Shown here: positions 1-9,359 of the stretch, in pieces
Position numbering within the stretch: the first letter of the stretch is position 1
Layout of the letters: each line of letters opens with the position of its first letter
NCBI GenBank assembly: GCA_016779505.1
Contig: JADHNM010000016.1
Span: 1 to 18,335, forward strand
Direction: 5' to 3'
Source of the DNA: SAR86 cluster bacterium
GTDB lineage: Bacteria > Pseudomonadota > Gammaproteobacteria > Magnimaribacterales > D2472
Length of the DNA stretch: 18,335 nt
The notes under the pieces: model-generated
Told to the model about the DNA's origin: nothing
Seen by the model: the letters and a program-made list of their open reading frames with translations, nothing else
Databases searched by the model: none
Translations under genes and position numbers: made by a program

Positions 1-107
1 CGTCAAAGACCGTAGGTGCGAAAGCTTAATTTCCTACGTAGGTGGTGTTCAAATTGCGAAGGCGGTTTGTCACCGATTAGCCGAAAGGCATTAATAGGAG
101 AATTGCT
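1..107 (+). promoter_or_regulatory. L10 (rplJ) autoregulatory mRNA leader, 5' end cut by window edge
   Basis: Noncoding leader of the rplJL operon. It holds the core of the known L10 leader: arm CGTAGG (11-16) pairs with CCTACG (33-38). Inside is a short GC stem capped by GAAA (18-25), then an asymmetric unpaired TTAATTT (26-32), followed by the conserved-looking GTAGGTGGTG (38-47). Two more small hairpins are possible: CGGT (63-66) with ACCG (72-75), and GCC-GAAA-GGC (80-89) just upstream of the Shine-Dalgarno. In E. coli the L10-L7/L12 complex binds this leader and represses translation of its own mRNA. That this one works the same way is inferred from the conserved stem and its position. 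The promoter is not visible and probably lies left of the window. Confidence 0.85.
96..100 (+). promoter_or_regulatory. Shine-Dalgarno of rplJ deciding a GTG start
   Basis: AGGAG lies seven bases before the GTG at 108. The translation from this GTG begins MAL, as L10 does in E. coli, so both spacing and homology support the non-ATG start. The GAAA-capped hairpin at 80-89 sits just 5' of this site, where L10-dependent folding could affect ribosome access (inference). Confidence 0.8.
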
Positions 108-638
108 GTGGCGTTAGCTAGAGAAGATAAAGAGAGAATTGTTCAAGAAGTGAAAGAGGTTTCGGCTTCTGCATCTTCACTTGTAATTTCAGATGCCAGA
201 GGCCTTAAGGTTTCTGAGTTAACCGAAATTAGAAAACAAGGAACAGAATCTGGAGTTCATATTCAGGTCATAAAAAACTCTCTTGCAAAATTGGCATTTG
301 AAGGCACTGATTTTGGTTGTACCGATGAAGTGTTAACAGGTCCCTCACTTTTTGCTTTCTCATATGCTGAACCAGGTGCAGCAGCGAAGATGTTAAAAAC
401 TTACGCAAAAAACTTTGAAGCTCTTGAGATCAAAGCTCTTGTTGTGGAAGGGCAACTTCTTGATGGATCACAAATTGATGTTCTTGCATCTCTGCCATCA
501 CGAGAAGAAGCACTAACTCTTATTGCTGCAGTGCTACAAGCGCCTATTGGCAAATTTGCAACACTTCTTAATGAAGTGCCAAGCAAGTTAGCTAGGGTTC
601 TTTCTGCAGTTCGAGACAACAAACAGGCTAACGCCTAA
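108..638 (+). CDS. rplJ: 50S ribosomal protein L10
   Basis: L10 is the base of the ribosomal stalk: its N-terminal domain binds 23S rRNA and its C-terminal helix carries L7/L12 dimers, which recruit translation GTPases. The 176-residue product begins MALAREDKERIV and contains the typical VISDARGL and VIKNSLAKLA segments and a PGAAAKM motif near residue 87. It ends with SKLARVLSAVRDNKQANA, like the E. coli tail. It is about ten residues longer than E. coli L10 (165), which is within the normal range of the family. The start is GTG, with AGGAG at 96-100. rplL follows after 15 bases, the standard pairing. The free L10-L7/L12 complex is expected to repress this mRNA through the leader at 1-107. 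Confidence 0.97.
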   Translation: MALAREDKERIVQEVKEVSASASSLVISDARGLKVSELTEIRKQGTESGVHIQVIKNSLAKLAFEGTDFGCTDEVLTGPSLFAFSYAEPGAAAKMLKTYAKNFEALEIKALVVEGQLLDGSQIDVLASLPSREEALTLIAAVLQAPIGKFATLLNEVPSKLARVLSAVRDNKQANA

Positions 639-653
639 ATCTAGGAGAAAAAA

Positions 654-1034
654 ATGGCAATATCTAAAGACGATATTCTAAGCGCGATAGAAGAAATGTC
701 CGTAATGGACTTGGTTGAACTTATTTCAGCGATTGAGGAGAAATTCGGTGTTACTGCAGCTGCTGCTGTAGCCGCTGCTCCTGCTGCTGCTAGCGGCGAC
801 GCTGGTGAGGCTGCCGAAGAAAAAGATGACTTTGATGTAGTTTTAACTGCAGCTGGCGATCAAAAAGTTCAAGTAATTAAAGCTGTTCGCGCAATTACAG
901 GACTTGGATTGAAAGAGGCTAAGGATTTAGTTGATGGCGCTCCTAACACTTTGAAAGAAGCTGTTAAGAAAGCTGATGCTGAAGAAATGCTTAAGCAACT
1001 AACTGAGGCAGGAGCATCAGCAGAGCTTAAATAA
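654..1034 (+). CDS. rplL: 50S ribosomal protein L7/L12
   Basis: L7/L12 is the multicopy stalk protein that contacts EF-G, EF-Tu and the initiation and release factors. The 126-residue product has the N-terminal dimerisation helices (roughly 1-35, containing MSVMDLVELISAIEEKFGV). A flexible hinge of Ala with acidic residues follows (about 36-60). The C-terminal globular domain carries the factor-binding helix IKAVRAITGLGLKEAKDLVD (about residues 75-94) and ends GASAELK. A clear AGGAG at 643-647 precedes the ATG. Stronger translation than rplJ is expected, since four or more copies are needed per ribosome. The spacer to rpoB is only 32 bases, much shorter than the several hundred bases of E. 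coli. The hinge is encoded by near-repeated GCT codons. Confidence 0.98.
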   Translation: MAISKDDILSAIEEMSVMDLVELISAIEEKFGVTAAAAVAAAPAAASGDAGEAAEEKDDFDVVLTAAGDQKVQVIKAVRAITGLGLKEAKDLVDGAPNTLKEAVKKADAEEMLKQLTEAGASAELK

Positions 1035-1066
1035 TCTTTCAATAAAACATTTTTAAAGGGCGACAT

Positions 1067-4000
1067 ATGTCATACAGCTATACAGAGAAAAGAAGAATTA
1101 GAAAAAACTTCGGAAGACTTCCAAAGGTTATGGAGCTTCCTAAGCTCATTGAGACACAACTCGAATCTTATTCACAATTTCTTCAGCAACATGTTGAAGC
1201 AGGTGCAAGAGAAAATCAGGGTCTCGAAGAGGTTTTTCAAACTCTTTTTCCTATTACCAGCGTGTCTGGTAATGCCGCCCTTGAATATGTTTCCTATGAA
1301 TTAGGAAAACCTGGTTACACAGTTCAAGAATGCTTAATACAAGGACTAAGCTATTCTGCCCCCCTTCGAATCGTTGTTCGTTTGGTAATTTATGATCGAG
1401 ATACTAATTTCCAAGAAGTAAAAGATGTTAAAGAGGGCGAAGTTTTTATGGGAGAGGTCCCATTGATGACTGAAAATGGTTCCTTTGTTATCAACGGTAC
1501 CGAGAGAGTTGTAGTCAATCAACTTCATAGATCGCCTGGCGTTTTCTTTGATCATGATAAAGGCAAAACTCATTCATCAGGGAAAGTTCTCTACTCTGCA
1601 CGCATTATTCCTTATAGAGGCTCATGGTTAGATTTTGAGTTTGATCCAAAAGATAATCTATTTTGTAGAATTGATAGAAGAAGAAAAATACCAGCTACCA
1701 TCATCTTAAAAGCTATGGACATGGGTACTGAGGAAATCCTCCAGCACTTTTATGAAATTGATACTGTGCAGATAGAAAAAGCTGGAATAAGCATAGAATT
1801 AATCCCATCCAGATTAAGAGGTCAGACATTACCGGTTGATTTAAAAATTAAATCAAAAGTTATTGTTGAGGCTAACAAGAGAATCACTGCGAGACATGTC
1901 CGTGAACTAGAGCAAGCTAAAATGTCCTTGCTCAAAGTTGAAGATGACTTCCTAATTGGCAAAGTTCTTGCAAAAGATGTATTTAATCAAGAGACCGGAG
2001 AAGTCTTAGTTTCTGCAAACACAGAGATTGATCAATCGGTAATTGAAGTTTTAAGAGAAGCTAGCATCGCTGAACTTCACACTTTATATATTAACGAGCT
2101 TGATAAAGGTCCATATATATCTACAACGTTGAGAGCTGATCCCACCTCAAATCGATTAGAAGCTTTGGTTGAGATATATAGAATGATGAGACCTGGCGAA
2201 CCACCAACTAAAGATTCGGCTGAACAATTATTCCAAAATCTATTTTTTAATCATGAACGCTATGATCTCTCTGAAGTTGGCAGAATGAAATTTAATCGTA
2301 GATTAAAAATAGATGCAGCAAAAGAAACTCCTGGTATCCTTGATGTTGAAGATATCTTGAGCGTTATGAAGGGAATAGTGGCAATAAGAGATGGTCATGA
2401 CTCCGTTGATGATATTGATCACTTAGGTAACAGGCGCGTTAGATCAGTAGGCGAGATGACTGCTAACCAGTTTCGCGTAGGATTAATAAGAGTAGAGAGA
2501 GCCGTCAGAGAAAGACTCAGTATGGCTGAAGCCGATGAGCTTGGTCCCCAAGACCTTATTAATGCGAAACCTGTCACTGCTGCTATCAAAGAATTTTTTG
2601 GTTCTAGCCAGCTGTCTCAGTTTATGGATCAAAACAATCCTCTATCTGAAATTACTCATAAGCGAAGAGTTTCAGCTCTTGGGCCAGGTGGATTAACTAG
2701 AGAGCGAGCAGGCTTTGAGGTAAGGGATGTGCATCCAACCCATTATGGTAGATTATGTCCAATTGAAACGCCTGAAGGACCAAACATTGGACTGATTAAC
2801 TCATTTGCATGTTATTCAAGAACTAATGCTTTTGGATTTATTGAAACTCCGTATAGAAAAATTATTAAAGGGAAGGTCACTAATGACATTATTTATCTTT
2901 CTGCAATTGATGAAGGAGAACATATTATCGCTCAGGCAAATGCAGCGCTAGATAAGTCAGGAAAGTTTGTTGATGATCTTGTGCCAGTCCGACACAATGG
3001 CGATTCTGCTTTGATGAGCCCTGAAAGAATTGATTTAATGGATGTGGCCCCTCAGCAAGTTGTCTCAGTTGCAGCTTCATTAATACCGTTTCTTGAGCAT
3101 GATGATGCTAACAGAGCTTTAATGGGTTCAAATATGATGCGTCAAGCTGTCCCAGTCTTAAAGCCTGAGAAACCTCTTGTGGGAACTGGCTTTGAAACTA
3201 TTGTTGCCGGTGATTCTGGTGTTTGTGTTGTAGCCAAGAACAATGGAGTTGTTGAAAACGTTGATGCTGCAAGAATTGTTGTTCGTGTTACCGATGCTAA
3301 AAATTCAAATAATGCCGTTGATATTTATAATCTCACAAAATACACAAGATCGAATCAAAACACTTGTATCAACCAGAGACCGCTTGTTTCAGTTGGGGAT
3401 AAAGTAAAATTTGGCGATATTCTTGCTGACGGACCATCAGTTGATAATGGTGAGTTAGCATTGGGACAAAACATTCGAATAGCCTTTATGCCTTGGAATG
3501 GGTATAACTTTGAAGACTCTATTTTGATGTCTGAAAAAGTTTCAAGAGAAGATAGATTTACTTCTATTCATATCCAAGAATTAACTTGTATTTCTAGGGA
3601 TACAAAACTTGGCTCAGAGGAGATAACAGCTGACATCCCAAATGTCGGCGAAGGATCGCTTGGAAAACTTGATGATTGCGGGATGGTTTATGTTGGAGCA
3701 GAAGTCAAAGCTGGAGATATTTTGGTTGGTAAAATTACTCCAAAAGGTGAAACTCAATTGTCACCAGAAGAGAAACTATTACGTGCAATTTTCGGAGAAA
3801 AAGCCTCTGATGTAAAAGATACCTCATTGAGAGTTCCATCAAGCATCAACGGAACTGTAATCGGCGTTGAAGTCTTCACAAGAGATGGGATGGAAAAAGA
3901 TGAAAGAACGCTTTCGATTGAAGCTGACCATTTATCTGTTGCAAAGAAAGATGCTGACGATCAGATTAAAATTATTAATGATGCTACAAGAATCCGTCTA

Positions 4001-5137
4001 GTTGATATTATTAAAGGTGCAAAAATTTCTAAGGGTCCAGGCCTCAAGAAAGGTTCTTCAGTTTCAGCTGAAGACTTATCAGAGCTGAGCCTTGATGACT
4101 TATTATCTGTAAGAACAGCTGATGACTCTGCAAATGATAAAATTGAAGATGCTGAGAAAGCTTTAAAACAATACATCAAAGATATTCAGGAAAGTTTTGA
4201 TGAGAAAAAACAAAAGATTACTAGAGGTCACGATCTTGCTCCTGGAGTAATAAAAATCGTAAAAGTATATCTAGCTGTTAAAAGAAGAATTCAGCCAGGA
4301 GACAAGATGGCTGGTAGACATGGTAACAAAGGCGTCATCTCAGAAATTATGCCTATTGAGGATATGCCCTATGACGACGAAGGAAATCCTGTTGATATTG
4401 TCTTAAACCCTCTTGGTGTTCCATCCCGAATGAACGTTGGTCAAATTCTTGAGACCCACATGGGAGCAGCTGCAAAAGGAATAGGCGAAAAAATCAATAA
4501 AATGATTCAAGCTAAAGCTAAAGCGGATGAGCTGAAAAAGTACCTAGATATCTTATATAACAAGAATGCAACTATTAAAGAAGATCTTGATTCTTTAAGC
4601 AATGCTGAAATTCAATCTCTAGCAAGCAATCTTACTGACGGTTTGCCGATAGCAACTCCAGTGTTTGATGGTGCCAAAGAATCTGAGATTAAAGAGTTGC
4701 TCAAGCTTGCTGATCTCCCTGATTCTGGGCAATTGACACTGTTTGATGGAAGAACTGGCAGACAGTTTGAACGACCTGTAACAGTTGGATACATGTATAT
4801 GATCAAATTAAATCATTTGGTTGACGACAAAATGCATGCTCGCTCAACAGGTTCATACAGTCTTGTTACTCAGCAGCCTCTCGGTGGAAAAGCTCAATTT
4901 GGAGGTCAAAGATTTGGTGAGATGGAGGTATGGGCCCTCGAAGCATATGGTGCCTCATATACCCTTCAAGAGATGCTCACAGTTAAGTCCGATGATGTTC
5001 CAGGGCGAACTAAAATGTATAAAAATATCGTTGATGGAAACTACCAAATGGATGCGAATATCCCCGAGTCATTCAACGTACTCACAAAAGAGATTCGATC
5101 ACTTGGAATTAACCTAGAACTTGATTCTGAAAATTAG
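1067..5137 (+). CDS. rpoB: DNA-directed RNA polymerase subunit beta
   Basis: Beta subunit of RNA polymerase, forming one pincer of the active-site cleft. The 1356-residue product aligns from end to end with E. coli RpoB (1342) by eye, starting MSYSYTEKRRIRKNFG. The rifampicin pocket SSQLSQFMDQNNPLSEITHK lies near 513-532 and is wild type at the main resistance positions (D521, H531, S536, equal to E. coli D516, H526, S531). The active-site motif GYNFEDSI includes E816 and D817. The DKMAGRHGNKG motif carries K1080 and K1088, equal to E. coli K1065 and K1073. A charged, helical segment at about 945-1050 corresponds to the SI2 insertion of gammaproteobacteria. The start is ATG at 1067 after AAAGGG (1055-1060). 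The TAG stop sits inside the rpoC Shine-Dalgarno, suggesting coupling. Confidence 0.99.
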   Translation: MSYSYTEKRRIRKNFGRLPKVMELPKLIETQLESYSQFLQQHVEAGARENQGLEEVFQTLFPITSVSGNAALEYVSYELGKPGYTVQECLIQGLSYSAPLRIVVRLVIYDRDTNFQEVKDVKEGEVFMGEVPLMTENGSFVINGTERVVVNQLHRSPGVFFDHDKGKTHSSGKVLYSARIIPYRGSWLDFEFDPKDNLFCRIDRRRKIPATIILKAMDMGTEEILQHFYEIDTVQIEKAGISIELIPSRLRGQTLPVDLKIKSKVIVEANKRITARHVRELEQAKMSLLKVEDDFLIGKVLAKDVFNQETGEVLVSANTEIDQSVIEVLREASIAELHTLYINELDKGPYISTTLRADPTSNRLEALVEIYRMMRPGEPPTKDSAEQLFQNLFFNHERYDLSEVGRMKFNRRLKIDAAKETPGILDVEDILSVMKGIVAIRDGHDSVDDIDHLGNRRVRSVGEMTANQFRVGLIRVERAVRERLSMAEADELGPQDLINAKPVTAAIKEFFGSSQLSQFMDQNNPLSEITHKRRVSALGPGGLTRERAGFEVRDVHPTHYGRLCPIETPEGPNIGLINSFACYSRTNAFGFIETPYRKIIKGKVTNDIIYLSAIDEGEHIIAQANAALDKSGKFVDDLVPVRHNGDSALMSPERIDLMDVAPQQVVSVAASLIPFLEHDDANRALMGSNMMRQAVPVLKPEKPLVGTGFETIVAGDSGVCVVAKNNGVVENVDAARIVVRVTDAKNSNNAVDIYNLTKYTRSNQNTCINQRPLVSVGDKVKFGDILADGPSVDNGELALGQNIRIAFMPWNGYNFEDSILMSEKVSREDRFTSIHIQELTCISRDTKLGSEEITADIPNVGEGSLGKLDDCGMVYVGAEVKAGDILVGKITPKGETQLSPEEKLLRAIFGEKASDVKDTSLRVPSSINGTVIGVEVFTRDGMEKDERTLSIEADHLSVAKKDADDQIKIINDATRIRLVDIIKGAKISKGPGLKKGSSVSAEDLSELSLDDLLSVRTADDSANDKIEDAEKALKQYIKDIQESFDEKKQKITRGHDLAPGVIKIVKVYLAVKRRIQPGDKMAGRHGNKGVISEIMPIEDMPYDDEGNPVDIVLNPLGVPSRMNVGQILETHMGAAAKGIGEKINKMIQAKAKADELKKYLDILYNKNATIKEDLDSLSNAEIQSLASNLTDGLPIATPVFDGAKESEIKELLKLADLPDSGQLTLFDGRTGRQFERPVTVGYMYMIKLNHLVDDKMHARSTGSYSLVTQQPLGGKAQFGGQRFGEMEVWALEAYGASYTLQEMLTVKSDDVPGRTKMYKNIVDGNYQMDANIPESFNVLTKEIRSLGINLELDSEN

Positions 5138-5149
5138 GAGAAATAATTG
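5136..5149 (+). promoter_or_regulatory. Shine-Dalgarno and TTG start of rpoC, overlapping the rpoB stop
   Basis: AGGAG at 5136-5140 shares two bases with the TAG stop of rpoB and stands six bases before TTG at 5147. The protein read from this TTG begins MKDLLNSLKAKQ, which matches the E. coli RpoC start MKDLL, so the TTG is the real start. Terminating ribosomes sit on the rpoC initiation site, which should keep beta and beta' synthesis matched (inference). Confidence 0.85.
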
Positions 5150-8100
5150 AAAGATTTACTAAATTCGTTAAAGGCTAAGCAAGAAGACTTTACTTCAATA
5201 ACTGCTGGGCTTGCTTCTCCTCAGATGGTCAGATCTTGGTCATTTGGTGAGGTAAAAAAACCTGAAACCATTAATTATCGTACTTTTAAACCAGAAAGAG
5301 ATGGCCTCTTTTGTGCCAAAATTTTTGGTCCGGTAAAAGATTACGAGTGTGTTTGTGGAAAATACAAGCGCATGAAGCATCGTGGTGTTGTTTGCGAGAA
5401 GTGCGGAGTAGAGGTTACCTTAGCAAAAGTAAGAAGAGAGAGAATGGGGCACATAGAGCTTGCCGCTCCAGTTGCACATATTTGGTTTCTAAAATCACTT
5501 CCTTCAAGAATAGGGTTGCTACTTGACATTACGCTTAGAGAAATTGAAAGAGTTTTATATTTCGAAAGCTATATTGTGACTGATCCTGGTTTGACAGAGC
5601 TAGAAAAATGCCAAATTTTAACTGAAGAAGAGTTTATTGAAGCATTTGATGAGTATGGTGATGAGTTTACAGCTTCTATGGGCGCTGAAGCAGTTCAAAT
5701 GTTATTACAAGATATTGATTTAGAAGAAGAAATAAGAATTATCCGAGAAGAAGTTCCGCAGACTAATTCAGACACTAAACTAAAAAAATTATCCAAAAGA
5801 TTAAAACTTCTTGAGGCATTCAATGAGTCTGGAAACAAACCAGAATGGATGATTATGAATGTTTTGCCAGTTTTACCACCTGATCTAAGACCATTGGTTC
5901 CTTTAGAGGGAGGCCGTTTTGCTACCTCAGATCTCAATGATCTATACAGAAGAGTCATTAATAGAAATAACAGGTTAAAGCGTCTTTTAGAATTAAGCGC
6001 TCCAGATATTATTGTAAGAAATGAAAAAAGAATGCTTCAAGAAAGTGTTGATGCGCTTCTTGATAATGGAAGAAGAGGTCGAGTAATTACTGGAACCAAT
6101 AAGCGACCATTGAAATCTTTAGCAGACATGATTAAAGGTAAAGGTGGCAGGTTCAGACAAAATTTACTTGGTAAACGCGTTGATTATTCAGGTAGATCTG
6201 TAATTGTTGCAGGCCCAAATTTAAAATTACATCAGTGCGGTCTTCCTAAGAAAATGGCACTGGAATTATTTAAACCCTATGTCTATGGAAAGCTTGAACA
6301 AAAAGAACTAGCTACCACGATTAAAGCGGCTAAAAAATTAGTTGAAAGAGAAACTCCTGAAGTCTGGGAGATTTTAGAAGATGTGATCAGAGAGCACCCA
6401 ATTCTTTTAAATAGAGCTCCAACCCTTCACAGATTAGGCATACAAGCATTTGAACCTCTTCTAGTTGAAGGTAAGGCTATTCAGTTACACCCTTTAGTTT
6501 GTGTTGCTTTTAATGCAGACTTTGATGGTGATCAGATGGCTGTCCATGTGCCACTTTCTATTGAAGCGCAGCTGGAAGCTCGCGCTCTTATGATGTCAAC
6601 AAATAATATTTTATCTCCGGCAAATGGTGAGCCAATTATTAACCCTACACAGGACATAGTCTTAGGGCTTTACTATATGACTCGAGATAAAGTAAATGTT
6701 AAAGGTGATGGAAGAGTATTTAGCAATCCTGATGAAGTGCTTAGAGCATATGAATCTGAGACCTTGGATATTCATGCAAACATTAAGGTAAGAATCACCA
6801 ACGCTGATAAAGGAACTTTCCTTGAAGATACTACTGTAGGTAGAGTTTTAGTTTGGAGAATTACGCCTATTGAGGTCGGTTTCGACAATGTAAATAAAAC
6901 TTTAGATAAGAAATCTGTTTCTAATTTAATAGATATTTCATACAGAAAGGCTGGTCTTAAGGCAACTGTAATCTTCGCAGATCAGCTCATGTATCTTGGG
7001 TTTGAGCATTCAACACGATCTGGATCTTCTATTGGCGTAGATGATTTTGTCATCCCAGAAGAAAAGCCATCCATCATTGATGCAGCGGAAAAAGAAGTGA
7101 AATCAATCGAATCACAATATGAATCTGGTCTTGTTACTCAGGGAGAGCGATACAATAAAGTAATTGATATTTGGTCTCGTGCAAATGAGAAAGTTGCAAA
7201 AGCTATGATGGCAAAAATTAGCACCGATCAAGTTGAAGATGCAGATGGCAAGGAAGTTGATCAGGCATCATTTAACTCTGTATTTATATATGCGGACTCT
7301 GGCGCTAGGGGATCTCCTGCTCAGATTAGACAGCTTTCAGGAATGCGTGGATTAATGTCTAAGCCCGATGGCTCGATTATTGAAACGCCAATCACTGCAA
7401 ATTTCAGAGAGGGATTATCTGTACTTCAATACTTTATTTCCACTCATGGAGCTCGAAAAGGTTTAGCTGATACTGCTCTTAAAACAGCGAACTCAGGATA
7501 CTTAACCAGAAGACTTTGTGATGTTGCCATGGACTCAGTTGTTGTGGAGGATGATTGTGGTACTGAACAGTCAATTGTTGTCTCATCAATCGTCGAGGGC
7601 GGAGATATTATTCAGCCACTAACAGAAAGAATATTAGGCAGAGTAATTGCTGAACCAATTTTTAATGCAGATGAAGAAGAGGTTTATCCCCTTGGTCATC
7701 TAATTGACGAGGATTCAGTGAAGAAAATTGATGAGTTAAATATTTCGTCTCTAAAAGTTAGATCACCAATGACTTGTGAAGCTAGTTATGGTGTTTGTGC
7801 TAAGTGCTATGGAAGAGATTTGGCTCGCGGTCATTTAGTCCACAGAGGTGAGGCTGTTGGAGTTGTAGCTGCTCAATCAATTGGTGAGCCTGGAACTCAA
7901 TTAACAATGCGTACATTCCATATTGGTGGAGCTGCATCTAGCTCATCAGAGGATAATGCAATTATTGTTAATAATTCTGGAGTTATCAATTTTTCTTCAG
8001 ATATTAAAACTGTTACTAACAAAGACAAGCAAGAGGTTGTCGTTTCTAGAAATAGTCAAGTAACTCTTACTGATGAAAAAGGCAAATTAATAGAGCAACA

Positions 8101-9328
8101 TAAATTAATTTATGGTTCTACCTTATTTGTGAAGGATCAAACTAATGTAGAGCCTGGCTTGAAAGTTGCAGGCTGGGATCCATATACGCGTCCAATCATT
8201 AGTGAGGTTGAGGGAATTGTGCAATTTACAGATATTGATGATGGCGTCACTGTTCTCTCAAAAACTGATGAACTTACTGGTCTAAGCAGCATTGAGGTTA
8301 TTGATGTAGCCGAAAGGCCCTCTGCAGGAAAAGATAAGGTCCCATCCATTGCTTTGGTTGATGCAAAAGGCAAACCTGTTCCATTGGGAGAGCATAAGAC
8401 GCCCGCAAACTATTCTTTACCGGCCAAGGCATTAGTTAATTTAAAAGATGGTAAAAAATTACATGCAGGAGAGGTCCTAGCTAGGATACCTTTAGAAGGA
8501 TCAAAAACTAAAGATATCACTGGTGGTCTCCCTAGGGTTGCAGATCTTTTCGAAGCCAGGAAACCAAAAGATGCTGCAGTGCTTGCTGAAGCAAGCGGTA
8601 TTATTGCTTTTGGAAAAGAAACCAAAGGTAAAGTGCGATTGGTTATTACCCCTGATGGGGCTACCAAGAAAACTCAGAATGTTGAGATGCTCATTCCTAA
8701 ACATAGAACTCTCACAGTATTTGAGGGAGAGAGAATAGAAAAAGGTGACATTATTTCTGACGGCCCATTAAGCCCTCATGATATCTTGCGTTTGAGAGGA
8801 ATTCCTCAGTTAACCAACTTCATAGTCAATGAAATTCAAGACGTTTATAGGCTTCAAGGTGTACTTATCAATGATAAGCATATTGAAACCATTTTGCGTC
8901 AAATGCTTAGAAAGGCATTAATTATTGATGGTGAAGATACCAAATTTATTCAAGGTGATCAGGTTGAATATTCAGAGTTGGTTGAAGAAAATGCCAAGGC
9001 TGTTGCAGCAAATAAAGAGCCAGCACGTTTTGAAAGGGTTTTGCTTGGAATCACTAAAGCTTCCCTTACAACTAACTCATTTATTTCTGCTGCTTCTTTC
9101 CAAGAAACCACACGAGTTCTTACAGAAGCGTCTGTAACTGGCAAAGTGGACTACCTAAGAGGACTTAAAGAAAATGTTGTTGTAGGAAGGTTGATACCGG
9201 CAGGAACCGGAATGGAGTTCCATGATCAAATGGCGGCTAAGAAAGCTAGCGATTCCTCTGAATCAATGCTATCTGAAGATGACATCGAAGCGGCATTACG
9301 ACAAGAATTACAAGAAACTGAGGAATAA
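5147..9328 (+). CDS. rpoC: DNA-directed RNA polymerase subunit beta'
   Basis: Largest RNA polymerase subunit, carrying the catalytic magnesium. The product is 1393 residues (E. coli 1407). Zinc site 1 is C68, C70 and the CEKC pair at about 83-86. The catalytic loop NADFDGD is at 456-462, with metal ligands D458, D460 and D462. Zinc site 2 is C804, C877, C884 and C887. The trigger loop MRTFHIGG begins at M921, with R922 and H925 conserved. After it comes a long insertion, about 930-1120, corresponding to the SI3 module (sandwich-barrel hybrid motifs) of proteobacteria, followed by a normal C-terminus. The start codon is TTG, supported by alignment and by AGGAG at 5136. rpsL begins 50 bases after the stop, an arrangement not found in E. 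coli but known in other bacteria. Confidence 0.99.
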   Translation: MKDLLNSLKAKQEDFTSITAGLASPQMVRSWSFGEVKKPETINYRTFKPERDGLFCAKIFGPVKDYECVCGKYKRMKHRGVVCEKCGVEVTLAKVRRERMGHIELAAPVAHIWFLKSLPSRIGLLLDITLREIERVLYFESYIVTDPGLTELEKCQILTEEEFIEAFDEYGDEFTASMGAEAVQMLLQDIDLEEEIRIIREEVPQTNSDTKLKKLSKRLKLLEAFNESGNKPEWMIMNVLPVLPPDLRPLVPLEGGRFATSDLNDLYRRVINRNNRLKRLLELSAPDIIVRNEKRMLQESVDALLDNGRRGRVITGTNKRPLKSLADMIKGKGGRFRQNLLGKRVDYSGRSVIVAGPNLKLHQCGLPKKMALELFKPYVYGKLEQKELATTIKAAKKLVERETPEVWEILEDVIREHPILLNRAPTLHRLGIQAFEPLLVEGKAIQLHPLVCVAFNADFDGDQMAVHVPLSIEAQLEARALMMSTNNILSPANGEPIINPTQDIVLGLYYMTRDKVNVKGDGRVFSNPDEVLRAYESETLDIHANIKVRITNADKGTFLEDTTVGRVLVWRITPIEVGFDNVNKTLDKKSVSNLIDISYRKAGLKATVIFADQLMYLGFEHSTRSGSSIGVDDFVIPEEKPSIIDAAEKEVKSIESQYESGLVTQGERYNKVIDIWSRANEKVAKAMMAKISTDQVEDADGKEVDQASFNSVFIYADSGARGSPAQIRQLSGMRGLMSKPDGSIIETPITANFREGLSVLQYFISTHGARKGLADTALKTANSGYLTRRLCDVAMDSVVVEDDCGTEQSIVVSSIVEGGDIIQPLTERILGRVIAEPIFNADEEEVYPLGHLIDEDSVKKIDELNISSLKVRSPMTCEASYGVCAKCYGRDLARGHLVHRGEAVGVVAAQSIGEPGTQLTMRTFHIGGAASSSSEDNAIIVNNSGVINFSSDIKTVTNKDKQEVVVSRNSQVTLTDEKGKLIEQHKLIYGSTLFVKDQTNVEPGLKVAGWDPYTRPIISEVEGIVQFTDIDDGVTVLSKTDELTGLSSIEVIDVAERPSAGKDKVPSIALVDAKGKPVPLGEHKTPANYSLPAKALVNLKDGKKLHAGEVLARIPLEGSKTKDITGGLPRVADLFEARKPKDAAVLAEASGIIAFGKETKGKVRLVITPDGATKKTQNVEMLIPKHRTLTVFEGERIEKGDIISDGPLSPHDILRLRGIPQLTNFIVNEIQDVYRLQGVLINDKHIETILRQMLRKALIIDGEDTKFIQGDQVEYSELVEENAKAVAANKEPARFERVLLGITKASLTTNSFISAASFQETTRVLTEASVTGKVDYLRGLKENVVVGRLIPAGTGMEFHDQMAAKKASDSSESMLSEDDIEAALRQELQETEE

Positions 9329-9330
9329 TG

Positions 9331-9359
9331 TTGACCGTAGTGAATCATGTCTATAAAAT
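9331..9359 (+). promoter_or_regulatory. Candidate sigma70 promoter for rpsL-rpsG-fusA
   Basis: TTGACC at 9331-9336 matches the -35 consensus at five of six bases. TAAAAT at 9354-9359 matches the -10 consensus at five of six bases. The spacer is 17 bases. Alternatively, TATAAA at 9352-9357 gives a 15-base spacer. Initiation near 9366 would leave a leader of only about 13 bases before the rpsL ATG at 9379. The elements sit exactly in the only gap between two classical operons, which supports a role. It remains a motif match in AT-rich DNA, and readthrough from rpoBC is also possible. Confidence 0.5.

Noticed and set aside
758..800. GCT-rich near-repeat in rplL
   Set aside because: It encodes the normal Ala-rich hinge of L7/L12, so it is not a microsatellite or a mobile element trace.
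1025..1058. Imperfect pairing of CTTAAA with TTTTAAAG between rplL and rpoB as a terminator
   Set aside because: All A-T apart from one pair, a long loop and no T-tract after the stem, so it is expected by chance in AT-rich DNA.
2600..2680. Possible rifampicin-resistance changes in rpoB
   Set aside because: The cluster reads as wild type at the main positions (D521, H531, S536).
4821..5117. 98-codon plus-strand frame overlapping the end of rpoB
   Set aside because: It lies out of frame inside the most conserved part of RpoB. The product has no recognisable domain and there is no Shine-Dalgarno.
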